A stretch of 64,000 bases of DNA. It comes from Tritrichomonas musculus. Taxonomy: Eukaryota; Parabasalia; Tritrichomonadida; Tritrichomonadidae. Below the pieces are notes generated by a model, which worked only from the letters and a program-made list of their open reading frames with translations, was not told where the DNA came from and made no database searches. Every line of letters begins with the position of its first letter. Position 1 is the stretch's first letter. A program made the position numbers and the translations under genes. Below are positions 50,277 to 60,828 of this stretch, one piece after another. Location: contig JAPFFF010000040.1 in the NCBI GenBank assembly GCA_039105265.1, positions 62,001 through 126,000 on the forward strand, read 5' to 3'.

Positions 50277-52880
50277 ATGTTTAATCCGGTTCAAAAAGCA
50301 GTTGATGCAATTATTAGACCTCCAAGGAAAACATATGATTTATCTGAAATACCAGAAAAACTCAAAGGAGATGATGAAGATATCACCTTTATTCGAAAGC
50401 CACTTGAATATAAAAATAAAAGAAACCTTACTTTAGTTTGTTCATATTATTATGGAACTGATATGGATCCTGAAGGTGGTGGTCCATGTGTAGTATATTT
50501 ACATGGAAATGCATCATCTCAACTTGAAGGGCAATTTTTAGTTCCAAACCTTTGCAGATATGGAGTATATGTTTTTTGTTTTGATTTTGCTGGCTGTGGT
50601 TGCAGTGAAGGTAAATATGTCTCTTTAGGATATTTTGAAAAAGAAGATACTGAATTTATACTCGACCAAATACACAAACAATTTCATTTAGGTCCTTTTA
50701 TTCTCTGGGGAAGGTCGATGGGAGCAGCAACAGCACTTCTTGTTAACTATCCCCACGTTATTGGCCGAATTTCTGATTCTGCATTCACATCGATTCCAGA
50801 CATGTGTGCTGCGATTGCGACATCGATGCATCTTCCTTCAATTTTTGTTCCAGCTGTTATTTGGTTTCTTAAGAAAGAGGTCATTAGTCATGCCAAGTTT
50901 AATATTGAGTCTGTTTCGCCTATTTCAATCAGTCGTCAAAATGAAGTTCCAGCACTTTTTGGCCATGCAAAAGATGACGAATTCATTCCTTTCGAGCAAT
51001 GTCAAAAACTCTTCAATCACTACCAATCGAAGTATAAGGACATTGCAGTATTGGAGGGTGGGCATAATGGCAAAAGAAAGAAAAATTGGATTAAATCAGG
51101 CGTTTTGTTTATTTTTAACATCTTTTGCCTCGATATTAAAGATCCAGTAATTTCAACTTGCAGGAAGCTTCAAGAAAGCGTGTTTCATTTCTCTTCTTTC
51201 AACGAAATGGTGAACACAAAAGAAGTGAAAGATAGAGAAATAAATCAAGAAGAAGATGATGATAAGAAAAAGAAGAGTAAAAAACATCATCATCGTCATC
51301 ACCATCATGAACATGATGAAAATGAAAAGAAACACAAAAAGCACCGCAAATTCAGCAAGCTTAAACATTGGAGGAAAAAACATAAAAAAGAATCGTCAGG
51401 CGAAGTGGCTAATGAGAATGATATTAATGAGGAAGAAAGCGAATCTGAGGAGGAAGAGGAAATCGGTGAAGAAGATGATATAATTCATGATGTGAACGAT
51501 AAAAATAGAGAACAATATAATAAAGAGCATCATGAAAAGCATCAGCGTCGACATGAACATAGACATAATCATAAAAAGCATAAAGAAGAGAACGAGCATG
51601 AGAAAGAAAAGAAATTAGAAGATAAGCCAAAAGAAAAGGAGGGTAAAATAGAAGAGAAATCAGGAAAGAAAGATGAAAAGTCAGAAGAGAAAAAAGAAGA
51701 AAAGGAAGAAGTTAAATCAGAAGAGAAAAAAGAAGATAAATTAGTAGAAAAAGAAGAAGAAAAACCAGTAGAAAAAGAAGAGGTTAAATCAGAAATGAAT
51801 GATGAGAAACTTGAAGAGAAACCAGAAGAAAAATCTGAAAAGAAAGAAGAAAAACCAGAAGAGAGAGAAGAAGAGAAACCAGAAGAAAAATCTGAAAAGA
51901 AAGAAGAAGAGAAACCAGAAGAAAAATCTGAAAAGAAAGAAGAAGAGAAACCAGAAGAGAAAGAAGAAGAGAAACCAGAAGAAAAATCTGAAAAGATAGA
52001 AGAAGAGAAACCAGAAGAAAAATCTGAAAAGAGAGAAGAAGAGAAACCAGAAGAGAAAGAAGAAGAGAAACCAGAAGAAAAATCTGAAAAGAGAGAAGAA
52101 GAGAAACCAGAAGAGAGAGAAGAAGAGAAACCAGAAGAAAAATCTGAAAAGAGAGAAGAAGAGAAACCAGAAGAAAAATCTGAAAAGAAAGAAGAAGAGA
52201 AACCAGAAGAGAAAGAAGAAGAGAAACCAGAAGAGAAAGAAGAAGAGAAACCAGAAGAAAAATCTGAAAAGATAGAAGAAGAGAAACCAGAAGAAAAATC
52301 TGAAAAGAAAGAAGAAGAGAAACCAGAAGAAAAATCTGAAAAGAAAGAAGAAGAGAAACCAGAAGAAAAATCTGAAAAGAAAGAAGAAGAGAAACCAGAA
52401 GAAAAATCTGAAAAGAAAGAAGAAGAGAAACCAGAAGAAAAATCTGAAAAGAAAGAAGAAGAGAAACCAGAAGAGAAAGAAGAAGAGAAACCAGAAGAAA
52501 AATCTGAAAAGAAAGAAGAAGAGAAACCAGAAGAAAAATCTGAAAAGAAAGAAGAAGAGAAACCAGAAGAGAAAGAAGAAGAGAAACCAGAAGAAAAATC
52601 TGAAAAGAAAGAAGAAGAGAAACCAGAAGAAAAATCTGAAAAGAAAGAAGAAGAGAAACCAGAAGAGAAAGAAGAAGAGAAAGAAGAGAAACCAGAAGAA
52701 AAATCTGAAAAGAAAGAAGAAGAAAAATCTGAAAAGAAAGAAGAAGAGAAACCAGAAGAGAAAGAAGAAGAGAAACCAGAAGAAAAATCTGAAAAGAAAA
52801 AAGAAGAAAAACCAGAAGAGAAAGAAGAAGAGAAACCAGAAGAGAAAAAAGAAGAAAAACCAGAAGATAATGCAAAATGA
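50277..52880 (+). CDS. Alpha/beta hydrolase (ABHD17/BEM46-like) with a Lys/Glu tail
   Basis: Residues about 25-290 form an alpha/beta hydrolase: oxyanion strand VVYLHGNASS, FDFAGCGCSEG, nucleophile elbow GRSMGAA (Ser near 147), Asp in HAKDDEFIP (about 232) and His in EGGHNGK (about 262). All three catalytic residues are present, so it is probably an active serine hydrolase. Relatives remove acyl groups from proteins or lipids. A His-rich patch (KKHHHRHHHHEHDE, about 335-350) follows. Then about 430 residues of KPEEKSEKKEEE-type repeats, predicted disordered or a long charged helix, run to the stop. The hydrolase core has normal length; the tail more than doubles it. A near-palindromic initiator lies 9 bases upstream. 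Confidence 0.88.
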   Translation: MFNPVQKAVDAIIRPPRKTYDLSEIPEKLKGDDEDITFIRKPLEYKNKRNLTLVCSYYYGTDMDPEGGGPCVVYLHGNASSQLEGQFLVPNLCRYGVYVFCFDFAGCGCSEGKYVSLGYFEKEDTEFILDQIHKQFHLGPFILWGRSMGAATALLVNYPHVIGRISDSAFTSIPDMCAAIATSMHLPSIFVPAVIWFLKKEVISHAKFNIESVSPISISRQNEVPALFGHAKDDEFIPFEQCQKLFNHYQSKYKDIAVLEGGHNGKRKKNWIKSGVLFIFNIFCLDIKDPVISTCRKLQESVFHFSSFNEMVNTKEVKDREINQEEDDDKKKKSKKHHHRHHHHEHDENEKKHKKHRKFSKLKHWRKKHKKESSGEVANENDINEEESESEEEEEIGEEDDIIHDVNDKNREQYNKEHHEKHQRRHEHRHNHKKHKEENEHEKEKKLEDKPKEKEGKIEEKSGKKDEKSEEKKEEKEEVKSEEKKEDKLVEKEEEKPVEKEEVKSEMNDEKLEEKPEEKSEKKEEKPEEREEEKPEEKSEKKEEEKPEEKSEKKEEEKPEEKEEEKPEEKSEKIEEEKPEEKSEKREEEKPEEKEEEKPEEKSEKREEEKPEEREEEKPEEKSEKREEEKPEEKSEKKEEEKPEEKEEEKPEEKEEEKPEEKSEKIEEEKPEEKSEKKEEEKPEEKSEKKEEEKPEEKSEKKEEEKPEEKSEKKEEEKPEEKSEKKEEEKPEEKEEEKPEEKSEKKEEEKPEEKSEKKEEEKPEEKEEEKPEEKSEKKEEEKPEEKSEKKEEEKPEEKEEEKEEKPEEKSEKKEEEKSEKKEEEKPEEKEEEKPEEKSEKKKEEKPEEKEEEKPEEKKEEKPEDNAK
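51800..52870 (+). repeat. Purine-rich coding minisatellite, 24/36-bp units
   Basis: The tail of the hydrolase is encoded by alternating 36-base (EKSEKKEEEKPE) and 24-base (EKEEEKPE) units for over 1 kb. The coding strand is almost entirely A and G. Units are near-identical, so copy number is likely to vary between strains. Confidence 0.95.
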
Positions 52881-53245
52881 AAAGAAAATTCAGGCTTGAA
52901 AAAAGATGTTGAAAAATACATCAACTACAATATACGCAATGTAATAGTAAAAATTTAATTCAACATAAATCATAACTAAATTTATTAATATTCAAAATCA
53001 ATGAAATGTATTGATTATATTAATATTAAAAAACAATAAAGAGTGTTAATGCTTCATTAATGTCAGCCTATATTAAAAGCACTTTTAATATAATGTGAAA
53101 GAGATCGAAATTTCACAAAGTTATTCATGCATCAGCCAAAAATTCAGATGCAACATGAATGATCCAAGAAAAATTAAAATTACAACAATTGCTATAAAAA
53201 TGACAACAGTTACGACAAATAGGCGAAAATGATTCATATATTTGC
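52881..53245. other. Intergenic, no gene seen
   Basis: AT-rich sequence downstream of the hydrolase stop. Nothing recognisable apart from short unrelated open frames. Confidence 0.6.
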
Positions 53246-53637
53246 TCATTAATACGTAATGATTCAATTAAAGAATTCATAATTTATATTAATTCAACAA
53301 ACTATTCAATAAACAATTTTATAAACCAATCAATTTTTGAAACAAATCGGTTATTTATTAAAAAACGCAAAAAAATAAGTTTAATGGAATATCCATTTTA
53401 TTTTGGATCTATTCAAATCATTAAATACTTACGAATTAATGGAATTGAACTTGATTCAAATTTGTGGGAATTTGCAATTCATTCAAACAATCCAGAAATC
53501 ATTCATTTTCTCGAAGAAAATCACATTGAAAGGGATAAAAATGAACTTTTTAAAGTATCCATTAAATGCCATCATAACTACATTGCAAATTATTTCTTAA
53601 ACAACTTTTTGAATGATGATAAAAGCTGCTTTTTGTA
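53246..53637 (+). pseudogene. DUF3447/ankyrin fragment (locus 4)
   Basis: About 130 codons from LIRNDSIKEFIIYIN through PFYFGSIQIIKYL and CHHNYIANYFLNNFL match the middle of the N-terminal regions of loci 2 and 3. Both ends are missing and no modules follow. It is directly followed by a BspA-like fragment, so this is a truncated copy. Confidence 0.75.
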
Positions 53638-53689
53638 ATCGTATCAAATTAAGTAAAATTGTTATAAATTCTAATTTAATAACCAGAAT

Positions 53690-54329
53690 TGATAATTATC
53701 TTTTTTTACAATTGCCAATCATTAACTTCTATTGATATCCCTTCTTCTGTTACTTCAATTGGTCTTTCTTCATTTAATAAATGTTCTTATCCAATTGGAA
53801 TTAACTCTTTTGATGGTTGCTCTTTATTAACAAAGATTTCAATTCCTTCAAATGTAGATTTATTTTTCGCATGATTTAATGGTTTGTTGATAAATCAAAT
53901 AATTGATTCAGAAAAGTTATGAAAAATTGTTATAAAGATCATACTTTATTGTTTGAAATTGAAATCTTGCCATCTGTGATTTCAATTGGTAAAAAGAGTT
54001 TCTATGGATGTTCATCTCTCAAAACAGTCAAATTTCATGAAAATTCTTCTTTAAAAAAAATTGGTAAATTTGCATTTTTTGGATATATTTGTCTTAAAGA
54101 AATTTCGATTCCTTCTTCAGTTGAAATAATTAAAGATGAAGCTTTTGAAGATTGCTTTTCATTGAAAAAATGTGAATTTGAACAACCATCTTCTTTGTTG
54201 TCTGTCGGAAATTTCGCTTTTAAAGGATGCACTTCAATAAATAAAATTGAATTTTCATCATCTGTTCAATGTGGCAAATTTGTTTTTATTGGAAGAAAAT
54301 ACAAAATGCAATATTTATTAAATTATTAA
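53690..54329 (+). pseudogene. BspA-like LRR_5 fragment, frame-disrupted
   Basis: Two pieces, 53696-53872 and 53919-54329, encode LRR_5 repeats (CQSLTSIDIPSSVTSIG; CLKEISIPSSVEIIKDEAF). There is no start region, and a stop and non-LRR sequence lie between them. It is a remnant of a gene like that at 54657, lying just upstream in the same orientation, perhaps from tandem duplication. Confidence 0.75.
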
Positions 54330-54656
54330 ATTTATTTTTAATTTTTTTTAGATTTTCATTTCTTAATAGTATATAAAAATAATTGAAATACTTGCATCAT
54401 ACATCAGAAAAAAAAAGTTTGAAGTTTTTTTTTTTTTTTTTTTTTTTTGACTTTATTGCAAAAAATGCCTTGAGTAGCTTTCTCATGCTTATTCTATATA
54501 TATAAAAAAAATATATACGTATTGTTTTAGTATAAATCGATATTTGTCTTTATTATAAGAACTCTCTATTATGTTATAAATCTGCCAATCTTCATATTGG
54601 CAGAAAAACAATTTTCTTTCAATTTTTTATTTTCAGTATATAAAATACATTTATAT
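54330..54656. other. Upstream region of the BspA-like gene: T-run and hairpin
   Basis: A long T-run lies at about 54427-54448. A perfect 8-bp hairpin (CTGCCAAT, six-base loop, ATTGGCAG) at 54582-54603 ends about 54 bases before the chosen ATG at 54657. Its role is unknown. Confidence 0.6.
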
Positions 54657-56831
54657 ATGTGCTCGAAAGAAGACAGCAATTCAATCATAAATGTGGTAAA
54701 CAAATTAATAGAAGATGTCAGAAAGAATGAATTAGAAATACAACAGCTTAAATCAGAAAACATTGATCTGAAGAAAAAACTAGAAGAATCTCAAAAAGAA
54801 AGAGAGCAAATGAGAATCCAAATACTCCAATTGCAGCCAAACCACAAAATTAGTATCCAAGAAAAAATAAACTTCGCTTCATTAGTTGAAAACTCACTCA
54901 AAGAAGTCAATAAATCATTGGAAGAATTCAATTCTCTCACTATTCATTCTCAGCAAATAACAATTTCTAATATCATTTCAAAATCACCAAATAGTGTATC
55001 AAATCAACACTTATCAATTTTTAAAAATCTTTTGAAATTTTTTGATATTTATAGTCTATCAAATAATTCAAATTATTTTGTTACAATAGAGGCAAAAAAT
55101 TCAAAAAAATATATAAAACTTCATAATTATTCGATTCAAATATTAAATGATAACAAACAACTTCTTTCGTATAATTTTAACAGCTTGATTGATCATTTCG
55201 ATGAAATTATTATTCAACTTATTTGCCAATCAAATAATAACAATTTTGATGAATTATATAAAAACATATTGCGAGTTAAAGATTTTAATACAACTAAAGT
55301 TTATATTGATGTTTTTCTTAAAGGTTTTACCCAAACAGGAAACAAATTCCAAGATAATAAAAGTATTAATTATATTCAGCTTGATAATTCAGTCAAAACA
55401 ATTAATGCAAAATCTTTTCTTGGATGCTCTTCACTTACCCAAATTATTATTCCTAACTCCGTGACCTTGATTGAAAATAATTCATTTAGTAATTGCGTTT
55501 CACTTAGCAAAATCGATCTTCCTTCATCAATTACATCGATTGGCGATGGATCATTTTCTGGGTGTGTATCGCTGGAGGAAATAAGGATACCATCTTCAGT
55601 GAAGTCGATTGGATCAAACACTTTCATGGGATGCAAATCATTGAAAAATATAACTGTATCATTATTATCAAATATTGGTGCAAACGCATTCAACGGATGT
55701 GAGAAACTTCAAAATGTTTACATCACGATTTCAGAAAACCAAAACAAAAATAATGAAAACACAAATTCATATAATTATTATGGTGGTTATAGTTATAGTT
55801 ATAATTACAATAGCAATAATAATGTTATAGGCGAATGTGCATTCAAATCTTGCTCTTCTTTGATTCAGTTTGATTTTTCATCAAATACAATTGCAATTGA
55901 AAAATATGCATTTTGTGGATGTTCATCTCTTTTTCAAGTTTCATTGTCTTCGTCCCTTAAAGATATTAAAGAAGGAGCATTTTTTGGATGCTCTAAATTA
56001 AAAGCAGTTGAACTTCCTAATTCAGTCAAGTCAATTCATTTCAGGGCTTTTTATGGATGCCAATCAATAACACAAATAATAATTCCTTCATCAGTTGAAT
56101 TAATAGAAGATGAAGCATTTCGCGATTGTTCATCTTTACAAAAAGTTGTGATATTTCCGAATAGTTACACAGCGAAAGTTGGTAAAAACGTTTTTATTGG
56201 TTGCAAGTCATTAAGTCGAATTCAGTTCCATCCAAGTTGTGTATCATTTCAATCAAATCCTTTTAATGATTGCCCTTCTTTATATCTCTTTATATTCGAT
56301 CCATCGATGAAATCAATCGAAAGAGATTGGTTCCAAAGATCTCAACAAACGGATTCATATTATAGCTTTAACTCAAGTTTGCAAAAATCGAATCAAAAAA
56401 CTCCATCAGAAGTATTCATTCCTGATTCTGTTACTTACTTGGGTCCTTATGCTTTTAGTGGTTTGTCATTATTAACTAAAATAAATATTCCATCTTCAGT
56501 TACTAATATTGGATCTAATGTATTCCAAGATTGCGTGTCTTTAAAAGAAATTGTATTGCCTTCTTCAATTACTGTAATACCAAATTATGCTTTCTCTGGT
56601 TGTGTATCGTTGGCAAATGTAACAATTCCTTCTTCAATAACAAAAATTGGATATGAAGCATTTAGTGGATGTAAATCTTTAAAAAAAATAATTTTTCCAT
56701 CTACATTAAGATATATCGAATCAGGAGCATTTAACAATTGCCAAAATTTGGAAGTATCTTTGCCTTCTTCTTTTAAAAACAATTACTATTGTAGAAATTT
56801 AGGCAACAATGTCAAAATAATTTATATTTAA
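54657..56831 (+). CDS. BspA-like LRR protein with N-terminal coiled coil, 724 residues
   Basis: The first ATG is 54657 (MCSKEDSNSI); the frame is open further upstream but without ATG. Residues about 25-60 form a coiled coil (LKKKLEESQKEREQMRIQ). Residues about 65-235 are a helical region of unknown fold. From about 240 to the end lie some 17 BspA-type LRR_5 repeats (CSSLTQIIIPNSVTLIENN), interrupted near 365-385 by a Tyr/Asn/Ser-rich insert (NYYGGYSYSYNYNSNNN). No signal peptide or membrane span is seen, so a cytosolic scaffold or adhesion-related role is possible. The ending is TAA followed by A-rich DNA. This architecture (coiled coil plus LRR_5) is frequent in trichomonads. Confidence 0.88.
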   Translation: MCSKEDSNSIINVVNKLIEDVRKNELEIQQLKSENIDLKKKLEESQKEREQMRIQILQLQPNHKISIQEKINFASLVENSLKEVNKSLEEFNSLTIHSQQITISNIISKSPNSVSNQHLSIFKNLLKFFDIYSLSNNSNYFVTIEAKNSKKYIKLHNYSIQILNDNKQLLSYNFNSLIDHFDEIIIQLICQSNNNNFDELYKNILRVKDFNTTKVYIDVFLKGFTQTGNKFQDNKSINYIQLDNSVKTINAKSFLGCSSLTQIIIPNSVTLIENNSFSNCVSLSKIDLPSSITSIGDGSFSGCVSLEEIRIPSSVKSIGSNTFMGCKSLKNITVSLLSNIGANAFNGCEKLQNVYITISENQNKNNENTNSYNYYGGYSYSYNYNSNNNVIGECAFKSCSSLIQFDFSSNTIAIEKYAFCGCSSLFQVSLSSSLKDIKEGAFFGCSKLKAVELPNSVKSIHFRAFYGCQSITQIIIPSSVELIEDEAFRDCSSLQKVVIFPNSYTAKVGKNVFIGCKSLSRIQFHPSCVSFQSNPFNDCPSLYLFIFDPSMKSIERDWFQRSQQTDSYYSFNSSLQKSNQKTPSEVFIPDSVTYLGPYAFSGLSLLTKINIPSSVTNIGSNVFQDCVSLKEIVLPSSITVIPNYAFSGCVSLANVTIPSSITKIGYEAFSGCKSLKKIIFPSTLRYIESGAFNNCQNLEVSLPSSFKNNYYCRNLGNNVKIIYI

Positions 56832-57199
56832 TAAAAAAAAAAAAAATCATTTATTTAAACATAATCGTTTACGCCCTCAATTTTTACATCTTTTTACTTT
56901 TTTAAAATTTTTGCATGCTAGTTATATTGCTAGGTATGAATAATTATTACTAGTTGCCTTGAATGCAACTGAAGAAATAGACATAATGAGATTTGGAAAT
57001 TGAAATGCTAGCTATCATCAAAATTGTTTTTGAAGATATAATCTGGAAATGATGCGAAAGTTGTGAAAAAAGTTCATATAAAGATTATTCTAATAATTTT
57101 AAATAGTTTATATTAAAAATTCAGATAACTAATAGAATCTTGAACTCCTTTTTCCCACAAATTTCTAATAATTCTTTGTAACAAAGAAAACCTTTATTA
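56832..57199. other. Intergenic, no gene seen
   Basis: AT-rich, beginning with an A-run just after the stop. GCTAGTTATATTGCTAGG gives a short imperfect repeat at about 56918-56935. Confidence 0.6.
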
Positions 57200-58296
57200 A
57201 AGTAAATTAAAAGATTTGGATATACAAAATCCAAAATTTATAAGTCATGATTCAACCAAAGAATGTAAAAACAAAGAAGAAATTGATCATTCTCTTCATA
57301 CTTTAAATAAAGTCAAATTAAAACCTTTATTAAATTATTTGTGGACAGATCTTGAAAATGTTCTTGTGAATTTAAAGCAGATACTCAAAAAAAATTCAGA
57401 AATGTTTTTTTAATAATTACATACGGTGGTGTCTATATTTTTAAAAATAAATTTTTAGTTTCTCCTCCACCAACATTTATTTTAACATTATTAGAGTGTC
57501 AAACTGTTACATGTGATGACATATCATCAACAATTGCAATATCATTTGCCGATTTTGGCGTAGAAATCAAAGTCAAAGAGGCCTTAAAAATCATTTATAT
57601 AATGGCCAAAATTGTTTCTGAATGCACTTATGGACTGGAGCAATATTTAATTCTTCCAGGATTTCAAATTAAAAAGAATAACAATGAAACAATAGAAAAA
57701 GATAAATCCGAAGATCATAAAGGTTTTAATTTGACTAGAAAGTGAATTAAGATCAAATGTTCAATACTGTAGATCAGAAAGCAACTTTTTTTATTGTGGC
57801 TCTGATGAAATGAATGATATTTTTGAAAGAATTCATCTCTCTACAATTGCAACAACGAGGCCAAAAAATGCCCTTTTCAATCGATGTCTCTTTTTGGCAC
57901 ACTTTTACAACATTTTTGGACATCGTTTAGGTGATGGTTGTAAATACATGGCGAAATATGATGAAGGTCCAAGCGACATTTTGACAATTGGACCACATTT
58001 CATGCGAGGCAAATTTGCTTTATCGTATGGCCATGCAATTGGATGGGAAACTAATTTGACAAAGGTCATGTTTTATCACTTCAAGCCGATGTATTTTGGA
58101 CAATTATTAGAATCACTTTTGATCAATTCTGTTACAATCAATCAAATCTGTTTCATCGGGTAAAAATTCAGTGATAAAACATTAAGTGATATCAAGCATG
58201 AAGTTTCAAAAGAAACACGCAGAAAAAGCTTAAAACATTCCAAAAAAAGTAAAGGAGACGTTTTTGATGAAGAAGAAAGCGGAGATGAGAATGAGT

Positions 58297-58333
<37 letters not shown>

Positions 58334-59745
58334 ATAGGAGACAAAAGAATCCAAATGAATACTATGATCATTTTTTATACACAAGTAATAATAGTAAGTC
58401 ACATTCAAAGTCTCCAGTTTATATTCCTGATTTTTCATTCAATAAAGTTGCATCAACCAAAGTTACTTCATTCTGGTTTCATGAATGCGATTATCCAGTA
58501 ATTGCTTCATTTTTTGAAGAACTTGAAGATTACGTTTGTCCGATTGATGAGTTTGAAATAACACTATGCAATTTCACAACGACTCAATTAGTGAAAATAT
58601 TTAAAAATATGACAAATCTTGAATGTTTTCGTCAATTAAGGATACTTGCTCTTCTTAAAAATAATATAAAGATTTTTTTAATCAATTCATAAATGTAATG
58701 AGTAATTTGGAAACAATTGATATTTCTGAATCCGAATTAGACGGCTCAAAACTCTTTGCAGCACTGTGTACATCACACTCACCTGTTAAATCAGTGAAGC
58801 TGTCCAAATTAAAATTTCACGCATTGGATAATATGTCTACATTGTCAATTCCACCAACATTGATTCATGCAGACTTTTCAAAAAGTTCTTTTTCACCACA
58901 ATCGTTTAAAGAAATTCTTCTTCTATTCACAAACAAGCAAACAAAAGAAGTTATGCAGAATTGTAATAAAGTCACAGTTGAATTAGCAAATTCTGAATCA
59001 GCTGTAATGCTCTGTATGGCCGGCATCAAAATGAAACAAGAAGGTTATGAAGTGTTCAACACGTTGGATTTTTCGGCACTTTCTGAAAATATTTGTGAGT
59101 TTGATTGGTCAGAAAACAAATTGCCTCCAAATTGAGTCAATTCTTTCTTTAAATTCCTTGAAACACAAAAAAAGATGAGAATATTAATACTAAATATCAT
59201 CATTCTTGAGAAACAAAAATATTTCTTTAAAAGACTCCCCAAATATGTCATGAGTCAAAAGCTTCCTGGACTCGATATGAGAGCCAAATTGTATCGAAAA
59301 TACGGACTTTCATTTTATGAATCACTTAAGAAAGCTACTTTTCTTCGAAAACTTGGTGTTGTCATTCGAAATGGTTCTGATGAAGTTATGAACAAGTTTA
59401 GTGAGCTTATTCGTATGCTTCCGATGCTAACAGAATGCAAAGCTGATGGATTCTTACCACATACGAAAGAAAGCCTCATCAACTTGTGGACAAGAATATT
59501 TAACCAACAATATGTGCAACTGATCTTCCACATGTTGACACTTTATATCTTGAAAAGAAGCATGGAATTAAGATTGATGATAGTGAATTCATAGACATGA
59601 TGAAAAACGTGGAATCTGTTAGAAAACCTCCATCGAACATGCTGCAAAGAACTGCTATTACACTTGCACAAATTCGTTCTAGAAATGAAAATATAGAAAA
59701 TAACAATTCAAATATTAAAAATGAAACGGATTTCTTTGTTGCTTC
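57200..59745 (+). pseudogene. CARMIL-like leucine-rich-repeat protein, decayed
   Basis: Consecutive frames encode parts of one protein of about 800 residues. A PH-like N-terminal segment (YGGVYIFKNKFLVSPPP) is followed by a region with GDGCKYMAKYDEG and HAIGWETNLTKVMFYHF, then ribonuclease-inhibitor-type LRRs (LETIDISESELDG, SVKLSKLKFHALD, TLDFSALSENICEFDWSEN) and a C-terminal part (LPHVDTLYLEKKHGI). This order resembles CARMIL proteins, which bind actin-capping protein; that assignment is tentative. Stops or frame changes fall at about 57413, 57745, 58162, 58691, 59133 and 59530. A 35-base T-run (58298-58332) interrupts an acidic linker. The gene is clearly dead. Confidence 0.6.
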
Positions 59746-60138
59746 ATGCTCAACACCATGGATATTGATATAAATTCTGAATCAATTGTAATGACAAGAA
59801 ATCAAGATATAAATAAGAAAGAAGGCAAACCCATTATAATAAGTGCGATTGAATATGGAAACCTCGAAATTTTCCAACTTTTGTTATCAAATAAAAATCT
59901 TGATTTATCGAGGAAATATATCAAATCTTTTTCATCAAAAAACAAATTTGGTGAAGAGTATGATCTGATAAAATCGGCACTTCAAAACAAAGAGATACTT
60001 AAGATTTTATTTGATAATTTGATTGAGCATAATCCAAATCTTATTCCTAAAGATTTAAATGTTTACATTGGAATGGTAAATGATAATGAAGCTAAAGATG
60101 TAATTTTTGCAGCAATGGATAGAATTGATTATAATTAA
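59746..60138 (+). pseudogene. Ankyrin protein C-terminal fragment
   Basis: About 130 codons encode one ankyrin repeat (KPIIISAIEYGNLEIFQLLLS) and the conserved C-terminal tail of a trichomonad ankyrin subfamily (LIPKDLNVYIGMVNDNEAKD...AMDRIDYN). There is no N-terminal part. It is joined directly to the end of the CARMIL-like remnant at about 59745. Confidence 0.7.
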
Positions 60139-60828
60139 TTAATAAAAAGAGTATTTTAAACTTATTTGTCTTTTATTATTCACTTATGATATTCATAAAT
60201 TGAAAACTTTGAAGAACTTTAAACATTCACTAAAATAAGTGAAAATATATTCATTCAATTGAAATGCTTTATTTTTTTCTTGGTTGTTTAAGATTAAAAT
60301 AAGTTTGGCAAGCAATTTAAATTAAATTTAAAATAAAAAGTATGAGAAGCAACTTTTTGTCTATGAAATTTTTTTAGTGGATACATATGTTCATTTTTCT
60401 ATGACTTCTAAAAGTAGTTTGTCATAAATAACATTTTAATAAAAAGTGTTAAAGATGGCGGGTAATACAACTTATTTGCAAAGAATGGGATATTTTGAAA
60501 TAATAAAATATTCCAATTCACAAAAAAAGTTCACAAAAAGTTTTTTGTCAGCAAATCTTTATTAAACGTTTAATAAACGATCTTTGATTTGTGAATAGGT
60601 CTAAAATATAGAAACCTTAATGCCAAAGTTTTTTTTATCGTCAGATTAGATTAATTTTTGATATATCTCAATTAATATTAAATAAAAAACAAATTTTATT
60701 AGAAATATGATTTTTGTATTATATTAAGTATTTATTAAATCAAAATAATATTATATAAATTTTAATTTAATAAGATATTTTAATTTTGGGTCATTATGTT
60801 CATCACTAATTATATAATACCGTTTTTA
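60139..60828. other. Intergenic, left flank of an inverted-repeat element
   Basis: AT-rich with no gene. It contains AACTTTTTG at 60351-60359 and its reverse at 60534-60542. It ends in ATACCGTTTTTA, a word that recurs to the right of the next element at about 62249-62260. Confidence 0.6.

Noticed and set aside
51784-52875. A second minus-strand frame rich in Leu and Ser
   Set aside because: It has the same cause: another reading of the hydrolase minisatellite.
51569-52924. A 451-codon minus-strand frame rich in Phe and Ser
   Set aside because: It is the reverse complement of the purine-rich Lys/Glu repeat of the hydrolase tail. Its open state follows from the repeat composition, and it has no independent protein-like features.
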